Shown here in pieces: positions 17,401 through 47,736 of a stretch of 64,000 nt of DNA; within the stretch, counting starts at the first letter, position 1; every line of letters begins with the position of its first letter. Where the stretch lies: contig CM049406.2 of NCBI GenBank assembly GCA_026929865.2, positions 26,477,001 through 26,541,000 on the forward strand, given 5' to 3'. The position numbers and the translations under genes are program-made. A model generated the notes under the pieces. It did no database searches, was not told where the DNA came from, and worked only from the letters and a program-made list of their open reading frames with translations. Source of the stretch: Hyperoplus lanceolatus. Lineage: Eukaryota; Chordata; Actinopteri; Uranoscopiformes; Ammodytidae.

Positions 17401-20400
17401 CACAGGATTTTCTTTTGTTTTGCATTTCTTTAGGCTGTAACAAGGGCTAGTATAGTCTCTCACACTGTGTCACCTCGTGCCTTTGTCCTCCCCCAGCTTT
17501 CTGAGACTGTGGATTGCGGTGTTGGTTATCTACCCCACTAACCAGGCAGTGATCGCTCTCACCTTCTCCAACTACGTCCTGCAGCCCTTCTTCCCCTCCT
17601 GCCTCCCCCCAGAGACTGGCCTCCGCCTGCTGGCCGCTGTCTGCCTGTGTGAGTCAGAAAATAAAACTGAAAACTAAATGGCTATTGGTCATTGTCAGTG
17701 AAATGAAATAACATATATAAATAAAGAAACGGTGCAGGGAAGCCATCTTTGAAGGATAATTTCAGGCATGGTGATTTTAGAGCATACTTTCTCACAGAAA
17801 AAAGAGGCTTAACTCTTTCAAAGAAACTTGTAGGCAGCAGATTTAATATTTAAGTGTGTGTGTGTGTGTCGGGGGGGGGGGCAAATACTGCTTGGATTAG
17901 TGAATGTACATCAAAGGTAGTACTCACATGAGTATAACATGGTCTGTGTCTGTGGAGGAGCTTTGAAAATCAAAGAAATGAATGAATTCTGATATAAATG
18001 TACCAGGCAAAATATTACAAAATATACTGTTGAGTTGCATTGAGTCAAATTTGAGCATTTTTTTCTCCTTTAGCATTATCTGGGTTGTTTTTATAAAGAC
18101 AATAAGGAACCATTGTTAAAATGACAAGAGATTGTGCTACTTTTGCCGACGCATTGCACCATATTACGTGTAGGAAGAGAATGTCAGTCTATCCGCTCAC
18201 ATGGCCTCTAGATCAAAGAGCTATCACTCCAACTTTTCCCTTGCTGTCCTGTAGTGTTGTTGACATGGGTGAACTGCCACAGCGTGCGCTGGGCCACAGT
18301 TGTCCAGAATGTCTTCACCGCTGGCAAGCTTCTGGCCTTGGCCCTCATCATAATCATGGGTATCGTCCAAATATGCAAAGGTATTGTTTGCTCCATTTTT
18401 TTCTCTCTTTCTCCCAGTGTACAATTCTTGTTATTGTCCATTTCTCGCTCCCAAACTTTAAAGTTGTCCCATTCTGTTAAAGTAAAGGACGGTAGACTCG
18501 GGTTGTAAAAGCATGATGTTTTAATATTTCTATTTTTCTGACCCCCAATTTGGAAATCAGTTTCTTAAGGGATGTGGCCAAACTAGGGGGAAACAGTTTT
18601 TGATGCAACTGTTTAGCCATCCCTTGTGCCTCTCACAGGATGTGTGAGTCCACTGTGAAAGAGGGATTACAGGTCCTCATAGCTCTTCATCCCTCTCATA
18701 ATCCACAACATAGTGTGAACAGATTCTGTCATGTGACTCAGCCCCTTCATATTTGACTGTGTGGCTCCCGTGAACTCTATCTGTGGCTGGGCCTCGAGGT
18801 CGTCTCCATGGACTCGCTATACCACCTGGCGCCTGAAGACTCCCGTTATGTCAGGACAGAGATAGATACACGGAACACGCATACACACACACAAACACAC
18901 GTAGACACATAGCACACATGATCCTGACCACTCAAGCCTTCTTGAATCCGTCCCCCTCTCCCTCCCTAGTTGCAGAACGAATGCTGCGGGCGGGTATCCC
19001 CTGTCGGCTGCGTACACCCCCTGGTGCCTGGGCTGTGACACTTACCGTCCCATAAACCCTTAACCTGTTCCTTTAATGTGTAATGTCTACGAGTCTTATT
19101 GTTTGTGGTGTTTATCATGTTGCTTATTGTGCTAACGTGGTTTTTCACTGATCACACACTGCGCTCCCATAAGGAACGTAGTTCGTAATTGGCATTTTTT
19201 TTAACCTGTCTTTCCCTGTTGTTCTCCTTTTCCTTCTATGATAAAGAAGGGTGCGGCGCTGTCCAGCCATGTTATTGCGATAATTGGGCGACCGTGGCTC
19301 AGGTGGTTAAGCGGGTTGGCCAATGATCCAATGGTTGGCGGGTCGATCCCCGCTCTGCCACCTGTGTCATGGTTGTTGTGTCCTTGGGCAAGACACTTCA
19401 CGCACCTTGCCTCGTGTGAATGTGTATGACTGCTGTATGTTTGAGGTGGTGGTCGGAGGGGCCGTAGGCGCTGAATGGCAGCCACGCTTCCGTCAGTCTG
19501 CCCCAGGGCAGCTGTGGCTACTATGGTAGTTTACCAGTATGACTGTGTGTGAATGAATGGAACCTGGAACTCTGTAAAGCGTCTTTGAGTGCCTTGAAAA
19601 GCGCTATATAAATCCAATCCATTATCATTATTATTATTGTCACTGTCATTATATGTTTCTTGGCGAGGTGTGAACTGGAAGGCAAATTTCATTGTTCTGT
19701 AACGGTGCATATGACAAAAATAAATCTGATTCTGATTCATACAAACTGAAGATGAAAGATAATAATTTTTTTCTAAGGGATCTATTGTTGGTTATTGCTG
19801 ACCATCCATGAGAACTGTTTAACTGTTAAACATAGTGTATGCAATAAAGCAGGTTTGATTGCAGTCACAATATATACGATTGGTTGACATAAAGAGGACA
19901 TAATGCCTCTATAATTCAACCAATGAAATACTTCACAAGGCATAATTCTGTTATGGTACAACTCTTTGTGTAGAAGTCTTTTATGGCCAGAGAGGTGTAC
20001 TGGTGATAAATAGAGATAAATATAGGTGATAAATATATAATAGACTAACTTTACTAACAGTAAACTCTGAATCCATAGAATAATCATAACTGAAGGATCT
20101 TTAATTTCCCTGTTTAAAAAAAAAAGGCATTTTAAGTAGAGTTTGGTGCCCTCTGCTGCTCAGACTGTTGTGGTGAAATGATCCAAGTGTGTTTCTTTTG
20201 TATTATGCTCAAAAAAGATAGGAGCAGTTGTTGCAAAGAGTCTGCTCCCTCTTAAACAATGCAGTCAAAAATGAATTAAAGGAAAAATGCATTAAGAGAG
20301 ACACACAGGTAAATAGAGCCACCTGAGACCTAAATAACATTTAAAAAATTTCAATTAATATTTAAAGAGTGTAGGGATCAGATATAATGTAAAATGAGAT

Positions 20401-23400
20401 TGAACAGTTTACATGGAAAAGAATGCTGTGAAATAGCAATATGTACATTCGATATGTACAGACTTTATACCAGGTAAACAATATGAACAGATGTAACATG
20501 GTGTTAACACAAAAGACAATTTAAACTGATGTTAACTTGTGTAAAATGACATGGGCTTTTATACAGTCTTACGGTCTGTGTGATGAAACTGTCCCTGAGT
20601 CTACTGGTGAAAAGCAGTTAGATTTAATGTCAATGAAATCTGATATTTGTGTTTTGGATCACAGGCCACTATTACTGGTTGGAGCCAACACATGCCTTTG
20701 AGACCTTCCGAGACTACGAGGTTGGCCTGATTGCTGTGTCCTTTCTGCAAGGCTCTTTTGCTTACGGAGGCTGGAACTTTCTCAATTATGTCACAGAGGA
20801 GTTGGTTGACCCACACAAGTAACACACGCTCATTTGCACACAAAAAATATGATATATAATCAGGATTATGTTGTTAATATACCGTGAACCGCAATCTTGT
20901 CTTTCATCCTCCCAGGAATCTACCTCGAGCAATCTTCATCTCTATCCCCATTGTCACCTTTGTTTACGTGTTTGCCAATGTGGCCTACTTCACTGCCATG
21001 AGCCCACAGGAGCTGCTGGCCTCCAATGCTGTGGCAGTGGTGAGAAAAGTGATCCACATTAAATGCAGTCAGAATATGTGTGTGTGGTTACGCATGGAGA
21101 GAATGCATGTATTTGGAAGCCTTAGCAGTTTGTAATCACTTTTGAAATGGAGTAGGTGTGATTAGATCAGCCATCCATTTGACACATGCTCCCCGTAATG
21201 CTTGTAACACTGTCGCCTGTCTGCACTCCCATTTAGAAATGTCCCGATCAGTAGCTGTTTTTTTTAGCAATGTGTTTCAACTGTGTACTTGTGTTCTCCC
21301 CTCCTCCTCCTCCTCCTCCTCCTCCTCTTCTCTCTCCCCCCTCCTGATATTTCTCCCAGACGTTTGGAGAGAAATTGCTAGGAGTGATGTCATGGATCAT
21401 GCCCATCTCTGTGGCGCTGTCCACCTTCGGAGGGGTCAATGGCTCCCTCTTCACGTCATCGCGGTCAGTTTGTCTCCACTCCCCTCCCCTCCCTCCTCCC
21501 CCCCATGTCCTTTCTTTACTTCTGTGGCTGCTGAAACCTGTTTAGCCTTTATTTGACCCTCACTCCCATGCTGATATTTGAGCCCTACCATTTGGAGTCA
21601 TTTTCCCATCTTTATTCAAGAGCGCGGTGTTTCAATTTGAGAGCAGGATTTATTGATTTCACATTCGGGTTTAGTAATTATTTCCCTCAAACCCCGCATT
21701 CAGATTTACTCTAAAACTGTATGTTTCTGCCCAATATATTGTTGCTCACACACAGATATCGTGTTGCTGGCACAGATTTCCTGGTTCCATTTTTAGCTCT
21801 TCTCCTCAAACTCAGGCTGCTTATCTGTGTGCTCTCGGATTGTCTGCTTATTGATTTCTGCTGCGTTCTTAGTGATTGTTTGTGAAAACTGTTGGTTTGC
21901 TTTACGTCTTGGGGCGTCCCATACAGGTGGTTACTCTTAACACGGTGTTTCACTCCCGCTCCGGTAAAGAAAAATGGGCCGTGTAAGTCAAGGAACTCAT
22001 ACCTTATTTTATTTTAGTGGTGCTTTTACTTGAAGTGATAGTTGTATTTTGCCAAGGACTTTGACGGCCTATGTTGGCCTCCAAATCCTGAATCGAGAAG
22101 GTGACTTTGTTTTCTTCACCGTGGCAGTTGTGGACGAAACCAGTCAGTCACCAGCTGTGCATCAAGAGTGCACAGAGTCAGCTGAGTGTGAGCAGAATAG
22201 CTGAAACGGGCACCTGGAAATCTGGGCAGGAAAACAGAATATTTAAACACATGCATACAGTTTTAGCAGAAGCATAGTACATCTGAATGCAAGAAGGAGC
22301 AATTTGAGAGCAAGGCAGAGTGAGTTAGCCTGGTGCTACCAGACCAGCGTACTTCATTTCATTTGTACAGAAGGTCTGGAACTGCTGTAATTGGCAAACG
22401 GGTGTCTGTTGAAGTTTAAAACTATTGGATCTGCTCAGTGCCACTTTGGATTAGCCAACCGATCGCATAACGTTTGGTCGTGCCGTATGTCGTGAGCCGG
22501 CTTCTGACTGTGCGTTCCAGTTGTACAGGGAACTCGGAAATTTCCGACTTCACTACATATTGTAGTCTATGGATCTACCGGTACCTGGCAACAGTAACTT
22601 GTTAGAGCCTAACGTTTAGTTATTTGGATGAGAAAGGTTTTAGGCGTCAATACTTTCCCGAGCAGATGCACTGGAACACAGACGGGTCGGAACTCGGAAC
22701 TACCAAGTCGGAAATTTCCGAGTTCTGAGTATAAAGGAACGCAGCATTCAACTGAAACTGGAGAGCGACTTCTACGTCATCGTTCTCAGCCACTTCCTCT
22801 GTTCATTGATTGGACACTCAGAAATTTGTTTGCGCAAAATCCCACTAATACGCCCCATCCCCAGACTGACTACTGAAGGGAAAATGAAATTTGGACAGAA
22901 GTACCGTAGGTGGGCGGGCGGAGCCAGGCTAAGTGTGAGGGGAAAGAATGACAAAATCTGGACCTTAAATCATACTCTCAAATAGAATCATAACTCCATA
23001 CCAGTAGATGACCAAAGAGAAACCAGGGTTAGCAGAGTGATAAGGAGTAGCTCAACAGGAGTAAAATCCATGAGTAGTATATACGCTCATCTCTTGGGCC
23101 TCAAGCTGGTTGTCAGATTGTAAAAAAGGAGCTTGTATAGAAAAGTGTTCCCCAGAGCATATTTAGCTGTGCCAAGATGACACCACTTGACCAATAAAAC
23201 ACCCCAGAATACTGATTGTACTCCAGTTGCAGTCCATTTTTCACCCTGCAATATTTCACTTCTGCACACTGTGTTCTCAGCTGGCTCTGCTCTCTTTGCT
23301 TCTGTGACTCAGGCTGTTTTTCGCCGGAGCGAGGGAAGGCCATCTCCCCCGTTTGCTGGCGATGATTCATGTCAAACGCTGCACTCCCATCCCGGCCTTA

Positions 23401-24399
23401 CTGTTCACTGTGAGTCCTGACAAACGACACTGCTACTTTTTGTCCTTTTGTGTCCCCTGTGTTCTCACCCCCTGTTCTCACCTCCTCTCTTCTCACTACA
23501 TCTAGTTGATCTCCACTCTGCTGATGTTGTGCACCAGTGACATTTACACCCTCATAAACTATTCGGGTTTCATCAACTACCTCTTCTATGGCATCACTGT
23601 CGCCGGGCAGGTTGTTCTACGCATCAAAGAGCCCAACTTGTATCGACCCATCAAGGTAAAGACACGGACGGAACAACTTCATGTGGACTTTGAAACGTAC
23701 ATGTAGGGACATTTGTACTGCTATTTCATTTCAATGTTTTACTTTTAAAGCCATTTTACAGTGTTGAATAAATGTTTGTTTTTCTCCTCCTCCAGGTGAG
23801 CCTGGTATCGCCAGTGATCTACCTGCTGTTCTGGGCCTTCCTGCTCATATTTTCCCTCTACTCTGAGCCAGTGGTCTGCGGTATTGGTCTGGCCATCATG
23901 TTGACGGGTGTCCCTGTCTATTTCATGGGAGTCTACTGGGAAAACAAGCCACAGTGTTGTGATATCGCTATGGGTAAGGCAACACATTGGTTTCATCCTT
24001 ATCTTTTAGATAAAAGATGTAAAGAACTTGGAGTTGAAAATGTTACTTGAGCTCTGAGATGCCCGCAAACAGGAGTGTGTCCACTTCAATGCGGCTTGTT
24101 ATTGAAAGCAAGGGTCAACTGGTTAAAGTCTTGCTGCATTTGTCAGCATTAAAGGGGACCCTGCTTCACTTGTAATTAGCCATTGTTCACCCAGTTTGAT
24201 CCTGAACATAATGAAGAATTTCCATGTACGAACCATTTATTCTAATGGCAGAACTGGTCTCTTCCATCTCCAACTGTTTCCAGGTAAAATCACTCACCTG
24301 TGCCAAAAACTCTGTTCTGTGGTCTACCCAGTGGAGGAGAACGTGGAGCCCAGTGGGCCTCAAAAGAAGGATGGAGAGGAGAAGACTGAAAAGCCCTAA
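14446..24399 (+). CDS. slc7a8: Large neutral amino acid transporter LAT2, light chain (SLC7A8)
   Basis: Twelve-membrane-segment exchanger of neutral amino acids, active as a heterodimer with the SLC3A2/4F2 heavy chain. Coding exons: 14446-14629, 16306-16510, 17497-17648, 18255-18380, 20665-20818, 20916-21039, 21360-21463, 23313-23409, 23506-23655, 23796-23973, 24284-24399, giving 529 aa (human 535). The Gly/Ser-rich N terminus leads into [13 protein letters not shown], then [14 protein letters not shown], the substrate-site signature of the family. Cys165 in FFPSCLPP corresponds to the Cys that bonds to the heavy chain. [24 protein letters not shown] and [19 protein letters not shown] are nearly identical to LAT2 rather than LAT1. 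The first coding intron uses a GC donor (GCAAGT at 14630). The acceptor before exon 7 (21360) follows a (CTC)n tract. Poly(A) signal at 25045. Confidence 0.96.
15801..16036. mobile_element. TTAA-flanked MITE in slc7a8 intron 1
   Basis: Both ends carry TTAA. The left terminus AGGTGGAGTCAGCAATTCTG is mirrored at the right by CAGAATTGCTGACTGCACCT, and similarity continues through AACGCTTGTT / AACAAGCATT. TTAA flanks suggest a piggyBac or Kolobok relative. A decayed relative lies in ap1g2 intron 10 (35740-36010). Confidence 0.7.
16533..17280. other. Slc7a8 intron 2 repeat-like segment
   Basis: The segment opens with TTAACCCTCCTGTTATGTTC followed by GGTCAATTTGATCC, wording I associate with an abundant fish interspersed repeat. 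No matching inverted right end was found, so it is a fragment or a decayed copy. The two in-phase frames here have no recognisable protein motif. Confidence 0.3.
19286..19640 (+). mobile_element. tRNA-derived SINE, V-SINE-like, with L2-type tail
   Basis: The head has RNA polymerase III promoter boxes: box A within GTGGCTCAGGTGGTTAAGC and box B GGTCGATCCCC. The centre has CTTGGGCAAGACACTTCAC, typical of the V domain. The tail AAAGCGTCTTTGAGTGCC, then GCGCTATATAAATCCAATCC and (ATT)n, resembles the 3' end of L2-type LINEs that mobilise such SINEs. It is not a functional tRNA gene. It lies in slc7a8 intron 4. Confidence 0.85.
19660..20640. other. Remainder of slc7a8 intron 4
   Basis: AT-rich DNA. 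The stretch ending near 19735, with AAATAAATCTGATTCTGATTC, looks like a LINE 3' tail. Beyond that I see no gene, clear repeat boundary or structured element. Confidence 0.4.
22326..22931 (+). mobile_element. Interspersed repeat family A, copy 1 (forward)
   Basis: A 606-bp unit in slc7a8 intron 7 starting TAGCCTGG and ending CCAGGCTA. A second copy lies in the opposite direction at 34638-35236; the two share long blocks such as TTAGAGCCTAACGTTTAGTT and GGAACTCGGAAATTTCCGA in this orientation. Neither copy has an open frame with transposase motifs, so this is a MITE-like non-autonomous family. A target duplication is not clear for this copy. Confidence 0.8.
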
Positions 24400-27300
24400 A
24401 AAAAACGGCCGTTTGAACATGTGCACACACAAACACAGACAATTGCTCACGCTCACATGTGGTTTAAGGTGAAAATGGTGCTTGGGGAAGACTCTTGGAA
24501 GATTAGCTTACACTTTCACTTTAGTTTTCTACAACACTGGACTCTTGCTCTGTTTTGACTTTCTTAAATCCTGCCTTAATCCTACGAACAGCTGTTTTGA
24601 GATAACACATTCACTTACTTTGAATTTAGAACACTGTTACTGAAATCATGTCTTTGTTAGTTTTTCACATTATAATTTACACCTTTGTCTGTTTTGTACA
24701 GTTCGTTTGACTCTGGGAGATCGTGAGAATGTTTTTAATATGCAAGTTGTATGCATTGCTCAAGCTCTGTGTTGTTCATATGATCACCTCACTGTGGTAA
24801 CACTAACATGAAATTTTCGTGATAGTTGAATGGTTTTTATTCTCGTTGGATTCATAACATATGTGTGCTTGATTAAGTAAATATTATTCAAAATGTTCTC
24901 TTTTCTACATGGATGGCAGATTTGGCTTTAGAAAGCAAACTTGCACAGAGATCTCCAAATTCCAGTCATCAATATGGATATCTGTTCACTACAAATTAAG
25001 TGTTGATTAAGAGTTTTTTTTAATGTATATTCTTAATATTGAACAATAAAAATGTTCTTGCCAATAAAAAAATAAAAAAATCCACATGCACAATTTATGA
25101 CAAAATGAAGCTGCATTGCAAACCCTTCAAATGAACAGAAAAGCTCACCATGGGAAATCGTATTTCCCCATTGCCTCTTAAATGCATATTTAGAATAATA
25201 TCTCATATTTAATAACGTCAGCGTGCTTTTTTCTGAATTATGTTACTGAGACTTTTGGTACCTGTCATAAATGATATTGGGATTGGGATGCCCAGTTGTC
25301 TTAAAGCCACTACGAGTAACATGGCACCTTGGCGGCCCCTTTGGACAAAAGCGGTAGTATTTTTACGACGGCAGCTGTCGTGAAGCTGTTTTCTAGCTCG
25401 TGCCGGGCGTGCGAGATTCAAATGATCAGGAAGCAATATCGTGCATGTCCGTGTGTTGAAAGCGTGAGGGCACCGGACTCTTTTCGGCTCCGTGAGAGTG
25501 GTTAGTGACAAAGCATCAACTAATGCCAGTCAGTGCTACACACACCTGATTGCAATGAGTTGATGCAGTGTCACCTCTGACGGAGCTGAAAGATTACGTG
25601 CCCTCACAGAAAGCAAATGAACGAGAGATGGCAGTTAGTATGGATCACGATGAGTTAATGTGTTTATGTTGTTGTAAATAATGACTATTTTAGATGAATA
25701 ATGGTCATCTGATGATGCTGGTGAGGCAAAGTAAACTTTGTTTTAGTAGGCTACTGCTCATTCATTTAGGAGTAAACACTGCAGTCTAGTTTTCTATCTC
25801 TCCCTTTTAGCTTTTCTTCATTGCATTTTCTTTTTTTTGTTTGATGGTTCAGCCCCGTTATCAGTCATTATGACGACAAACAACTGTCTCAAACAAGGCT
25901 CCCGCTCCCCTTCCATAGGCTTCTCAAATCGCGCTGCTGCGCCACACTGAAATCTACGACCAATACGGATATATGACCATAGAGCATGCACGCGTGAACC
26001 GAAAATCGGACTGGGTGTGCGACCAGACCAAATGCAGTAAAAAAACTATATAAAAACGTCTTTCTTTGCACTGGTGGTCACGTTTGCTGTTAAAGGTAAT
26101 TTATGATTATGAGAGGGAACTTGAGGCTGTTTAAAAGATATTTAAATGTTACTCAGAGCTGCTTTAACTTCTTTCAGTGTTGCATTGTGCTGCATATACT
26201 GCAGTGGTATTGCCATTGTGCTGCCTGCTGCTGCACCTCCTCATCAATGTTTCATCCACCTTTTGGAACACCTGACGTAGAAGGGGCGGAGTCTACGCGC
26301 AATGAGTGATCAAATTGCGGAAGTCATGCACGGCTCTGACAAGCATAGGTGGGTCACGATGTTACTTTACCCTAAATAAGACGGGAAACAAGATTGTTTT
26401 TAATGCAAAATAAAAGTTTTAAAATCTGCGTTTTTATAAGTGTATTATAGACTGTAACATGTTAGATGGGTCATATCAAGCCTTCATTTATCACTCATTG
26501 ATCATTTAGGCTACTCATCAACTTGATAAGTTAAGCTATATTTTGAACATTAAATATCTCCTTAACTATAGCCTATTTAAAAGAACATGTAGGCCTAAGT
26601 CCTTTGTATTGTTTTGTCCAGATTAGAAGCATCACAAACAAATCATCTTTAAAATGCAGGTTAAAAATACTGACACAGTAAACCCAGGCCTACATGCTGG
26701 ATTAAAGGTCACAACTTCGTGCCTCACTGAACAGAACAGAGCCATTGTTAATGTTATTAATAAATCAGATTTTCCTTCAATGGCAAATCATGTCTGCTGT
26801 TAAAAAGGCCCATCATATTCCCCACAGTGTGATGAAAACAAAGCAATTAGGCTAGACATTCACGTAGATAAATTAATAGCCTATGAAAAAATATAGGCTA
26901 TAGGTGAACAATTAAATTAATATAAATATAAATACAGCATACAAAACAATTATATATAGATTTGTATTGCTGTAACGGGCCAATCATTTCTCAAGCTGGT
27001 CTGCTATGAGAATGTAGGTTCATGACCTCAAAATGGCTGGGCCCCTGGCTCTTTTCCAATAATTGCCCAAACACCATGGTAGTGCCCAGTGAGACAACAC
27101 CACCCTACACTGCCTTATAGGCATATTTAAGTAAAATCTACAATAAATGTTGATAGTTCCAGCCCTGATTTTCATACTAAGTCAAACTTGTCTCACATGA
27201 AAAAGGCCTAATAGGTTATGCGAAATGTCTTCCTGAAACAATAGCAAAGTTAATGGCTTGAAATGCCTTTATCGTAGAGTTGAACCTAATAGTTCCATGA

Positions 27301-27860
27301 GTTGAGCTCATATGTCAAAAATGCACCTATTAGGCTACACCTTTTAAAGCATAGGTGTATTACTGTTACAACACAATGTAACATAGCTTTAACATACACA
27401 AACCAATGTTACCATTTTACACCTGTAAAAATAATTATTGTGATAGGCCTAACAGCTAAGCTATAGCCTGTATTAGGCCTACAATATGTTAACAAGCAGT
27501 ATTTTATCTGGTTATTCATGCTCCCATCAAGTCAAATACTATGGAGGACATACCCATATGATATCAGTAGCATGCATTCATTGCGTTGGAAGGCCTCCTT
27601 CACAAAGATCTAGATACTATGCGTGTGAGTTTTTTTCAGTGACCTTTCTCAGATAAGATTACAGCTGTCTGTACGGCCAATCAGTTTGAATTGTGTGTGA
27701 TTTTGACAATATTGAAATAAAAGGATTTGAGATAACGTTCCAAATGCAATGTTTATCAAAGGGGTGTTTTATTTTGAAGGTTAGTGATGGGAAGTCTTGT
27801 GATTACATTTAGATACGTTGACACTCTATGGACCCACAGTAGGATTTGGGATTCCAGCCA
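24400..27860. other. slc7a8 3' UTR and intergenic DNA before ap1g2
   Basis: The slc7a8 3' UTR runs to AATAAA at 25045-25050. A long imperfect hairpin lies at 25464-25607 and is listed separately. From about 26350 to 27800 the DNA is AT-rich, with many GGCCTA/TAGGCC motifs and no recognisable exon. Human genes that sit between SLC7A8 and AP1G2 are not seen here. Confidence 0.55.
25464..25607. repeat. Imperfect foldback (long hairpin)
   Basis: The left arm begins GTGAGGGCACCGGACTCTTT and the right arm ends TACGTGCCCTCAC. Pairing continues inward through CTCCGT / ACGGAG and GCATCAACT / AGTTGATGC, giving arms of roughly 60-70 nt. This resembles a MITE core or a hairpin transcript precursor. Confidence 0.6.
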
Positions 27861-27947
27861 ACTGACTGCTGCCGTGTGTTGTCGGAGGGGGTTCGGCTGA
27901 CCCGTTTTTACCTTTTAAATACTGGCGTCTCTCTGTACGGTGTCGAG
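27860..27947 (+). promoter_or_regulatory. Candidate untranslated first exon of ap1g2
   Basis: GC-richer DNA ends at 27947 in CGAG followed by GTACGT, a usable donor. The coding exon at 28779 has an AG two bases before its ATG, so an upstream untranslated exon is likely, and this is the best candidate nearby. The transcription start cannot be placed from sequence. Confidence 0.35.
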
Positions 27948-28728
27948 GTACGTTTTTATTTCGGAGGTAAAAGCGTTCACATTCATAAAGAAAGGCTGCA
28001 GTGCTAACTTAGCTTAGCCCTTTAGCTCGACTGTCAGTCTCTGGCTGGGCAGGCTTGACAGCATCTGCAAGGTTAGCGCTGTTCGGTCACTCGGCTAGCC
28101 CCTGCTTGCTTCTACTGACCTGCATCATAGGACCGAGCAGTGTTGTGCTAAAAATTGACAGTTGAAACGATCATTGAAATGTGTTTATTTATAATTTCAA
28201 TGAGAAATATAGGCTAGATATTTGACACTAACTTTCAAATAAGCCAGCTGTAGGCTATAGTAGGAGTAAATAACGCTATGTCACCAGTAACAGCAGTCAC
28301 TTTCCCAGGCTTGTAACGTAGTTGAAGTTGTTTTGAATATATAGGCTACGTGTACTTTAATTGTGTGTTTTAGTGACAGCATAGCTTTTGCTTGTTTACA
28401 TGTGTATTACAGAGTAGCCCAGTGCCCAGAGCTTTGTGTAGGCTACCTCGCACACACACACCTAGTGGCTTTTCAAATACAGGAAGTGAAACCAGGCACA
28501 GAACAACTCTGCATAGTAATGTAGTTTGTTATCTCTGAAATGCAAAAAAAAATGCATGTCTGCAGTCAAAATACACAATGAGTTAAAGCATGTGACTTGC
28601 ATTGTCATGACATCCTTTTTTTCAATGTAATAGGCTACTAATGTCTGTATTTGTTTAATAGTCTATTGTTGTTTAATGAAGTTGTATTAAGAAAGGTAGT
28701 TTGCTCGCTTCTAATGATGTATTTTAAC

Positions 28729-28738
28729 ACCACACACA

Positions 28739-28775
<37 letters not shown>
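28729..28775. repeat. (CA)n microsatellite forming the acceptor of the first ap1g2 coding exon
   Basis: CA repeats run directly into ACACAG at 28776, then CC and the start ATG. No pyrimidine tract intervenes. Either the CA run acts as the 3' splice region or transcription starts downstream of it. Confidence 0.9.
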
Positions 28776-28776
<1 letters not shown>

Positions 28777-28778
28777 CC

Positions 28779-44363
<15,585 letters not shown>

Positions 44364-45590
44364 CAGCAGCCGTTCACTCTGACAGGACTATGACAACAGC
44401 CTACTACGGATGAGTCAGCAGATATCGCCCCACACTGACGGGAGGATTCTCATTTTCTCTGCTGTCACACCATCTCTACACTACAGTCCAGGCTGCTGTG
44501 TCTTAAATTTCCCTGATTTTGTTGGGTGTTTTTAAACAGCTGAGGAACACTAGTTCTCTCACAGGAGATCACAGCCTCATACAGGAAAACTCAACGTTTC
44601 CTCCACCTCTGGAATCCAAATGATACTGACAGCACAAACTTTGTAAAAATTCTAACATATTAGTAGTATTTCCGGGATTTTTGCATCGGCAGCTGTCCGT
44701 AGAAAATGTATACCATCCAGGTTTTTTTTTAACTGAGTTGTTTCACTCCATAAATATTTGACTTTCATGTGGCTCCTGTCTGGCACTCATGTGTACTCCC
44801 TCTGAAGTGATTTCTTTTTATGAAATACATATTTGCCTTTACCATGTTTGCGTTGTTGAAAAGCAGTCGACACTTACTAATGACCCACTACTACGATAAC
44901 AAAATGCTCTAACCCAGTACACTTGATTTTATTATAAGGACATGAATATGAAATTGAAGAGTGTAGGATTTTTAACACCTTGTGTTGCATTCACTTGGCT
45001 CTGATTTTCAAGTCTCCCTGTCCCCTCCCTCAACAACTGAGACTTCCTTGCACTGTAACAAAAAATGCAATTGTATTAAGTTTTGAAAGCCAAGCAACGG
45101 TTTTAAATCTAAGTGGTGAAGCCACATGAACATGTTTTTATCCCTTATTCAATACCCTGCTTTCCCTGACTAGTATCTCCTTGCTTAAGGTAAACAGAAG
45201 CTTGTGTCATTTTATTTGTGGTCTGTGACGCAAGAAGGAAAATGGCCATGATGCTGTCAGAATTGCAAGATGTGAATTTTAAGTACATGAGCACAATTCG
45301 AAGAGCTTGAAAGTCTTCAGAAAATCTCTAATACAGCCCTTAGTTGTTGAAGGCCATAAAGTGGGCTGTTAAACACACAAATCAGCCTTCTTTTACAAAT
45401 CTCATGGAGCTCCATTTAAAAATCACTCCGGATGCTGGATGCTCTATGTGCAATCTCTACCAGACTGTTTCCCATCACTACCTTAACCTAACTGTAAAGA
45501 AAATACCAGGATGAGTATTTTGTCGCTTGCAATATGTCTTTAAATCTTCGGTTTCATGTCATTTTCTAATAAATATCAGTTTTCAGTATC
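44364..45590 (+). other. ap1g2 3' UTR
   Basis: The first clear poly(A) signal downstream of the ap1g2 stop is AATAAA at 45568-45573. No further gene is seen in this 1.2 kb. The opposing nedd8 transcript ends close by. Confidence 0.6.
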
Positions 45591-45664
45591 CTCAGCAAGG
45601 ACTCGTCTTGGTTGTCAATGTGAATGATGTATGTATAAGAGAACACTTAAAATCAACTTCAGCA

Positions 45665-45670
45665 TTTATT
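45665..45670 (-). terminator. Candidate nedd8 poly(A) signal
   Basis: TTTATT on the plus strand reads AATAAA for nedd8, 284 bp past its stop. It lies about 90 bp from the ap1g2 signal, so the two 3' UTRs abut or overlap. Confidence 0.45.
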
Positions 45671-45953
45671 CACAAGCAAAAAAAGACCACAGTGTCTTCT
45701 GTACTGCATTGGTGCCTGCATCTACTGGTCAAACTCAGAAAGCCAATGTGGGTTTGCAAAAAAAAAAAAAAAAAAAAAACATTTAGAAAGGAATTAGAAC
45801 GTCCTTTTTCTGATTCTTGTTTTGTTGCTGTTGTTGGTGGTAGATTTCTTATTTTTTTTTGGATGGGATTTCCGATCTCTGTGCTGTAACATGGTTAGAC
45901 TGTGACAGACACCAAAAGCATTGGCACTCAGCTGGCCTCATCACACCGGTAAC

Positions 45954-47736
<1,783 letters not shown>

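Noticed and set aside
19286..19360. tRNA gene suggested by box A and box B
   Set aside because: It is the head of a SINE followed by V-domain and L2-like tail sequence; a cloverleaf is not maintained.
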